A stretch of DNA of 35,619 nt, taken from positions 1-35,619 of the forward strand of contig JAHKLT010000015.1 in NCBI GenBank assembly GCA_020854915.1, read 5' to 3'. The DNA comes from Methanobacteriaceae archaeon (lineage in GTDB: Archaea > Methanobacteriota > Methanobacteria > Methanobacteriales > Methanobacteriaceae). A model generated the notes under the pieces. The model saw only the letters and a list, made by a program, of their open reading frames with translations. It ran no database searches and was not told the DNA's origin. A program made the position numbers and the translations under genes. This document shows, in pieces, positions 31,153 to 35,619 of this stretch; the stretch's first letter is position 1, and each line of letters starts with the position of its first letter.

Positions 31153-32799
31153 ATGTTATTTAGTGAAAAAACATTAGCTGATTTTTTTGAAGATCAAGTA
31201 GAGAAATTAAAAGACCATGAATTTTTAATTTATCCAGATAGAAACTTAAGATTTACATATTCTGAATTTAATGAAAGAGCTAATAAATTAGCTAAAGGAT
31301 TAATAGCTATTGGAATTGAGAAAGGAGATCATGTTGGAATTTGGGCTAAAAATGTTCCTGATTGGTTAACATTCATGTTTGCAACAGCAAAAATAGGTGC
31401 AATTCTTGTAACAGTTAACACTGCTTATAAAAGCCATGAACTAGAATATATCTTAGAACAATCAGATATGAAAGCTTTAGCTTTGACTGATAGATTTAAA
31501 GATATAAATTATTTAGAAGTAATTTATGATTTAGTTCCAGAACTTAAAACTTGTCAAAGAGGAAAATTAAAGTCTGAAAAATTTCCAAATCTTCAAAATG
31601 TAATACATGTTGGTCAAGATAAGCACAGAGGAATGTATAATACAAATGAACTATTATTGCTTGGAGAAAATCAAAATGATGATATTTTAATAGAAGGTAA
31701 AAAATTATTTGATAATAATGATGTTATAAATATGCAATATACTAGTGGTACAGAAGGTTTTCCAAAAGGTGTGATGTTAACAAGCCGTAATATTTTAAAT
31801 GATGGATACTACATTGGCGAAAACATGAATTTTACTGAAGAAGATAAATTATGTATTCCTGTCCCATTATTCCATTGTTTTGGTAGTGTTTTAGGAGTTA
31901 TGGCTGTTATAACTCATGGATCAACAATTATTATGCTTGAAGAATTTGACCCATTACTTGCATTATCAGCTATACAAAAAGAAAAATGTACAGCTATTCA
32001 TGGTGTGCCAACTATGTTCATAGCTGAATTAACTCACCCTATGTTTGATATGTTTGATATGTCTACACTTAGAACTGGAATTATGGCAGGTTCTACATGT
32101 CCAGTAGAAACAATGAAAGCAGTATTTGAAAAAATGAACATGACAGAAATTACTAGTGTTTATGGACTTACTGAGGCTTCACCAGGAATTACACAAACAA
32201 ATGCCTCAGATTCCTTTGATAAAAAAGTTAATACAGTAGGTACTCCTTTTCCCAATGTCGAAGTTAAAATAATTGATCCAGATACTGGAAAAATAGTTAA
32301 AAATGGTGAAAAAGGAGAAATAATGTGTAGAGGATTTAATATAATGAAAGGTTATTACAAAAATCCTGAAAAAACTAAAGAAGCTATTGAAGAAGACGGG
32401 TGGTTACATACAGGAGATTTAGCTACTATTGATGGAGATGGATATTATTCAATAGTTGGACGAATTAAAGACATGATTATACGTGGAGGGGAAAATATAT
32501 ATCCTCGTGAAGTAGAAGAATTTTTATTTACTTTAGATGGTGTTCAAGATGTTCAGGTAGCTGGAATAGCTGATAAAAAATATGGTGAAATTGTTGGAGC
32601 TTTCATTATTAAAGAAAAAGGCTCAGATTTAACTGAAGAAGATGTTAGAGATTATGCCATTGAAAGAATAGCTAGATATAAAGTTCCAAAATATGTTTTC
32701 TTTGTAGATGAATTCCCACTTACAACAAGTGGAAAAATTCAAAAGTACAAACTTGGAGATATTGGTTTAGAATTACTTAAAAAGAGAAAAAATAATTAA
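31153..32799 (+). CDS. AMP-forming acyl-CoA ligase
   Basis: This 548-residue enzyme belongs to the adenylate-forming family. The ATP-binding motif is [14 protein letters not shown], followed by [39 protein letters not shown] and the hinge [22 protein letters not shown], and the catalytic lysine sits in [11 protein letters not shown] near the C-terminus. It activates a carboxylic acid to its CoA thioester. The acid is not determinable; the family includes fatty, branched and aromatic acid ligases. It is translated directly behind the hotdog thioesterase and the HTH-cupin regulator. Its stop overlaps the convergent PfkB kinase gene by 4 nt. Confidence 0.93.
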   Translation: MLFSEKTLADFFEDQVEKLKDHEFLIYPDRNLRFTYSEFNERANKLAKGLIAIGIEKGDHVGIWAKNVPDWLTFMFATAKIGAILVTVNTAYKSHELEYILEQSDMKALALTDRFKDINYLEVIYDLVPELKTCQRGKLKSEKFPNLQNVIHVGQDKHRGMYNTNELLLLGENQNDDILIEGKKLFDNNDVINMQYTSGTEGFPKGVMLTSRNILNDGYYIGENMNFTEEDKLCIPVPLFHCFGSVLGVMAVITHGSTIIMLEEFDPLLALSAIQKEKCTAIHGVPTMFIAELTHPMFDMFDMSTLRTGIMAGSTCPVETMKAVFEKMNMTEITSVYGLTEASPGITQTNASDSFDKKVNTVGTPFPNVEVKIIDPDTGKIVKNGEKGEIMCRGFNIMKGYYKNPEKTKEAIEEDGWLHTGDLATIDGDGYYSIVGRIKDMIIRGGENIYPREVEEFLFTLDGVQDVQVAGIADKKYGEIVGAFIIKEKGSDLTEEDVRDYAIERIARYKVPKYVFFVDEFPLTTSGKIQKYKLGDIGLELLKKRKNN

Positions 32800-33689
32800 A
32801 TTAATTTTAATTCATCTTCTACAAATTTTTTATTTTTATTAAAATGACTACACTCTTTAATCTTCAAAGCAGCTGTCATAGCAGCAAATTTTCCAGAACT
32901 TTCAATATTTGCTCCTGAAAATCTTTTTATTAAATAAGATGCCATATATGTATCTCCAGCACCTGTTGGATTTTTAATTATTCTTGGTATATATGAAGGA
33001 ATCCTATAAAATTCATCTTCATATTTAGAATAAATTATTGATCCATTATCACCACAAGTAATAATAACCTCATTTGGACCAAATTTTGAAATCTTTTTCA
33101 TTATATTCTTACAAGATTTCTCATTTTTAAAAAGCACACATGATTCAATATTATCTAAAAAAACTGTATCAATATTTTCTAAGAGTTCTTCTAAATTCGA
33201 GTATGAATCTAAAACAACTTCATTATTTTTATTGTTTCTTAAAAAACCCTGAATAGCTAAAGCTATTGGAATATTAAATGAACTTAAATATTTAATTATA
33301 TCTAATGGAATATCTGTATTTACTAATGGATTTAACACAATACAATCAAAATCATTTAAATCAATGAAATCTAAATCTTTTTTTAGTAGGGGATTATTTA
33401 AAAAATTAGATTCCTGTTTTCTATGATTTAAATTTCCATCATAATAATTATTCTTAAAAAAAAGAGTATCACTATTAAAAACAGCTTTAATTTTAGATTT
33501 ATCTGGAAACTCATTTAATAAATTTTTATCATCAAATCCTAAATTTGTTAAAATAGTATAATTTTCCTTAAAAGAATTAAAAATAAAAGATTGATAATAT
33601 ACAGCTCCACCAACAGAAAATCTTTCTTGATTATTTTCAATAATTAAATCTTTTGTTAATGGACCTATAATTAAAAATGAGGAAGACAT
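32796..33689 (-). CDS. PfkB family carbohydrate kinase
   Basis: This 297-residue protein has the ribokinase-type pattern: an N-terminal [10 protein letters not shown] glycine motif and the C-terminal anion hole with catalytic aspartate in [15 protein letters not shown]. The protein begins 6 nt after the pdxS stop and therefore shares its message. Family members phosphorylate ribose, nucleosides, sugars or vitamins, including pyridoxal-related compounds; the substrate here cannot be told. The position next to PLP synthase raises the possibility of vitamin B6 salvage or of ribose phosphate supply. Confidence 0.85.
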   Translation of the reverse strand: MSSSFLIIGPLTKDLIIENNQERFSVGGAVYYQSFIFNSFKENYTILTNLGFDDKNLLNEFPDKSKIKAVFNSDTLFFKNNYYDGNLNHRKQESNFLNNPLLKKDLDFIDLNDFDCIVLNPLVNTDIPLDIIKYLSSFNIPIALAIQGFLRNNKNNEVVLDSYSNLEELLENIDTVFLDNIESCVLFKNEKSCKNIMKKISKFGPNEVIITCGDNGSIIYSKYEDEFYRIPSYIPRIIKNPTGAGDTYMASYLIKRFSGANIESSGKFAAMTAALKIKECSHFNKNKKFVEDELKLI

Positions 33690-33695
33690 GAAAAA

Positions 33696-34577
33696 TTAAA
33701 TTCCTCTATCTTGCATTCTATCAGAATCATTAAGAGAAGACATTTCAAGTCCTTTCATAGCTTCCCCTAATCCTTTTGAAACTTCAGCCAATTTTTCTGG
33801 TTTATCATAATTAGCTGTAGCTTCAACAATAGCTTCTGCAAAAGATTTAGGATTATTAGATTTAAAAATTCCAGAACCAACAAAAATTCCATCAGAGCCT
33901 AATTGCATCATTAAAGAAGCATCAGCAGGAGTAGCTATTCCTCCAGCAGCAAAATTAACAACAGGTAATTTTCCCTCTTCAGCAGTTTTTTTAAGAAGAT
34001 CTAATGGTGCTTCAATTAATCTTGCATATTTCCATAGCTCTTCTTCTTCTAATTTTTGAATATTACGAATCTCACCCATAACCATTCTCATATGTTTTAC
34101 TGCTTCAACAATATTTCCTGTTCCAGGTTCACCTTTAGTACGAATCATAGATGCACCTTCATCAATTCTTCTTAAAGCTTCACCTAAATTACGTGCACCA
34201 CATACAAAAGGTATTGTAAATTCTTTTTTATTAATATGAAATTCATCATCAGCAGGTGTAAGTACTTCACTTTCATCAATCATATCTACACCTAATGTTT
34301 CTAAAATTTGTGCCTCAGCAATATGACCAATTCTTGCTTTAGCCATAACAGGAATTGAAACTGCATCAACAACTTCTTCAACAATAGTTGGATCCGCCAT
34401 ACGTGCAACTCCACCACTAACTCTAATATCTGCAGGAACTTTTTCCAAAGCCATAATAGCTACTGCACCAGAATCTTCAGCTATAGCAGCTTGTTCAGCA
34501 TTAACAACATCCATGATGACTCCACCTTTTGTCATCTTCGCAAATCCTTCTTTTAATACATCAGTACCTTTTTTCAT
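33696..34577 (-). CDS. pdxS: Pyridoxal 5'-phosphate synthase, lyase subunit
   Basis: PdxS builds pyridoxal phosphate from a pentose phosphate, glyceraldehyde 3-phosphate and ammonia delivered by PdxT. Conserved blocks are plain: [44 protein letters not shown] with the catalytic lysine, [22 protein letters not shown], and [12 protein letters not shown]. An ATG at 34589 would add four residues, but GGAG lies six nt before the ATG at 34577, which begins [15 protein letters not shown], so I chose that one (293 residues, the usual length). PdxT is not in the window. The PfkB kinase gene follows. Confidence 0.97.
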   Translation of the reverse strand: MKKGTDVLKEGFAKMTKGGVIMDVVNAEQAAIAEDSGAVAIMALEKVPADIRVSGGVARMADPTIVEEVVDAVSIPVMAKARIGHIAEAQILETLGVDMIDESEVLTPADDEFHINKKEFTIPFVCGARNLGEALRRIDEGASMIRTKGEPGTGNIVEAVKHMRMVMGEIRNIQKLEEEELWKYARLIEAPLDLLKKTAEEGKLPVVNFAAGGIATPADASLMMQLGSDGIFVGSGIFKSNNPKSFAEAIVEATANYDKPEKLAEVSKGLGEAMKGLEMSSLNDSDRMQDRGI

Positions 34578-34798
34578 ATTATTCTCCATAAAATTTATTA
34601 TAAAAAGATATTAAGTTAATAGCTTAAATATTTATTTAAGAAAGCTATTATTTTCCAATATTATTAATTAAATAATGTTCTAAATTTTAATTTAAAATAG
34701 AACAATTCATATAAATACAAATCAATACCAAATAATAAAATAAAAATAAAATATTATTTTGAATTAAATAATAAGAACAATAAAATAATTATTATGAA

Positions 34799-35410
34799 TT
34801 ATTTTTTTGTTTTAGATCTGATACCCTGCATAACACTTATTGCTTGTCCACCAAATTTTGTACTGTTAATGATATCTTTAGGTTCACCATTTTTATAAAG
34901 TATACATTCATTATCTGAAATATTTTTATTTTCGTTATTAGAACTTGTAATATTAACATCACTCATTTTAACTTCCTCAACAGAATCTGCATCAGACTCC
35001 CCAACAGAAGAATCCTCAACAGAATCCTCTTCATCAGAATCTGCATCAGACTCCTCAACAAAATTCTCTTCAACAGAATCTGCATCAGACTCCTCAACAG
35101 AAGAATCATCCTCATCAGAATCTTCAGATTTTACATCATCATCGGAACCTTTTATTTTATCTTCTGAATCATCTGTTTCAGAGACAGATTTAGATTTATT
35201 TGAATACTCATCTACTTTAATTTTATCTTCTGCTTTTTCATCAAAAGAATCGTCTTTTTTAAATTTTTTAATTCCTTCTGTTTTTGATTCAGTAACAGAG
35301 ATATTAGTCTTAGTTTCATCAGTAGTATTTGATTTTTTATCTTTATTTTCTTTTTTTTCAGATTCCAATATGTCTTCAACACTTTTTTTAAACTTATCCA
35401 GTAATCCCAT
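34799..35410 (-). CDS. Acidic low-complexity repeat protein, unknown function
   Basis: I do not recognise this 203-residue protein. It starts MGLLDKFKKSVEDILESEKK, followed by a Lys/Ser/Thr-rich stretch. The centre (about residues 85-148) is extremely acidic, built on imperfect repeats of ESDADSVEE. At the C-terminus is an ordered-looking segment (CILYKNGEPKDIINSTKFGG). GAGGAATT before the ATG supports the start. The protein has no signal peptide or membrane helix, so it should be cytoplasmic; a scaffold or chaperone-like role is a guess. Three copies of GAATCTGCATCAGACTCC on the plus strand make the region prone to slippage. Confidence 0.75.
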   Translation of the reverse strand: MGLLDKFKKSVEDILESEKKENKDKKSNTTDETKTNISVTESKTEGIKKFKKDDSFDEKAEDKIKVDEYSNKSKSVSETDDSEDKIKGSDDDVKSEDSDEDDSSVEESDADSVEENFVEESDADSDEEDSVEDSSVGESDADSVEEVKMSDVNITSSNNENKNISDNECILYKNGEPKDIINSTKFGGQAISVMQGIRSKTKK

Positions 35411-35508
35411 AATTCCTCAATCCCAAATTTTAATAATTATGTTTATTTTATTTAAAAAATATAAATCTTTTGAATTTTTGAGGTTGTAAAGTTTTGTGGA
35501 GTTTTTTG

Positions 35509-35619
35509 TTAAAGTTGGTTTTTTGTCATTTTAAGTGCTAGGTATTCTAGTAGTCCTTCTGTTGTTTTGTATTTTTTCTTGTTTTGGTGTTTTGTGCTGT
35601 TGCTGTACCATTGTTCTGC
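35509..35619 (-). CDS. C-terminal fragment of a gene cut by the window edge
   Basis: On the minus strand an open frame enters from the right edge and ends at a stop at 35509. It encodes 36 residues (AEQWYSNSTKHQNKKKYKTT, then EGLLEYLALKMTKNQL). Its codons end in C or A much more often than those of the neighbours (AAC, TAC, CAC, CTA), and the non-coding DNA behind it is also rich in GTTTTGT-like words, so it may be a mobile-element or recently acquired gene. A transposase is plausible, but the fragment is too short to identify. Confidence 0.55.
   Translation of the reverse strand, partial: AEQWYSNSTKHQNKKKYKTTEGLLEYLALKMTKNQL

Noticed and set aside
34623-34640. Inverted repeat CTTAAATA/TATTTAAG upstream of pdxS as an operator
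   Set aside because: In DNA this AT-rich such palindromes arise by chance, and no second copy was seen near another gene of the pathway.
1-35619. tRNA, rRNA, CRISPR array or prophage
   Set aside because: No cloverleaf-like G+C-rich segment, no regularly spaced repeats, and no phage structural or integrase gene was seen on either strand.

Overview
The window reads as a stretch of an AT-rich (roughly three-quarters A+T by eye) hydrogenotrophic methanogen chromosome, most likely Methanobrevibacter or a close relative in the Methanobacteriales. The markers are all archaeal or methanogen-specific: the A2 activator of methyl-coenzyme M reductase (AtwA), the F420 enzyme CofH, a geranylgeranyl lipid reductase with its own ferredoxin, the archaeal 4-phosphopantoate--beta-alanine ligase, Dph6, Tsr3, GatC of the archaeal amidotransferase, a class III (QxSxE) pilin-like protein with its peptidase, and TATA boxes of the TTTATATA type with GGTGA/GGAGG-like ribosome binding sites. 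No tRNA, rRNA or CRISPR array was seen. Species cannot be fixed from this alone.

Layout. 1-700: an IS200/IS605 element with an intact tnpA and a gutted tnpB cut by the window edge. 837-3506: purF and a U32-family protein. 3858-6191: ferredoxin, geranylgeranyl reductase and galE in one minus-strand operon, preceded by an 87-bp tandem repeat and a candidate structured RNA (6447-6626). 6848-12147: minus-strand genes for AtwA and a universal stress protein, a nitroreductase, then CofH followed by a polyprenol-kinase-like membrane protein overlapping a thymidylate-kinase-like protein. 12364-17929: an alpha/beta-hydrolase lacking its serine nucleophile, an RNase H-fold exonuclease, Ogt, and a coenzyme A pair (phosphopantothenate synthetase plus a UPF0200 kinase), facing Dph6 and a membrane protein.

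18122-19392: a pilin-like protein overlapping its own prepilin peptidase. 19553-24130: a five-gene operon gatC / ACT regulator / homoserine dehydrogenase / apgM-like / pyrG; pyrG appears to start at CTG, and its 3' end is duplicated downstream. 24339-25301: small stress-type proteins (PRC-barrel, LEA-like repeat protein, a 43-residue DUF3096-like membrane peptide) interleaved with decayed copies of themselves. 25505-25613: a second candidate structured RNA. 25661-28412: a secreted sequon-rich protein, Tsr3 and AsnB.

28498-29748: a clear fluoride (crcB) riboswitch controlling a CPA2-type antiporter in which the usual acidic transport residue appears to be Asn. 29765-29977: a molbindin. 30141-32799: an HTH-cupin regulator, a hotdog thioesterase and an acyl-CoA ligase in one operon. 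32796-34577: PdxS and a PfkB kinase. 34799-35410: an acidic repeat protein. 35509-35619: the C-terminus of a gene with different codon use, cut by the right edge.

The strongest observations are the fluoride riboswitch with its unusual antiporter, the CTG start of pyrG, and two candidate three-way-junction RNAs on the same strand sharing a 12-nt word. No defence system or large unknown island is present.
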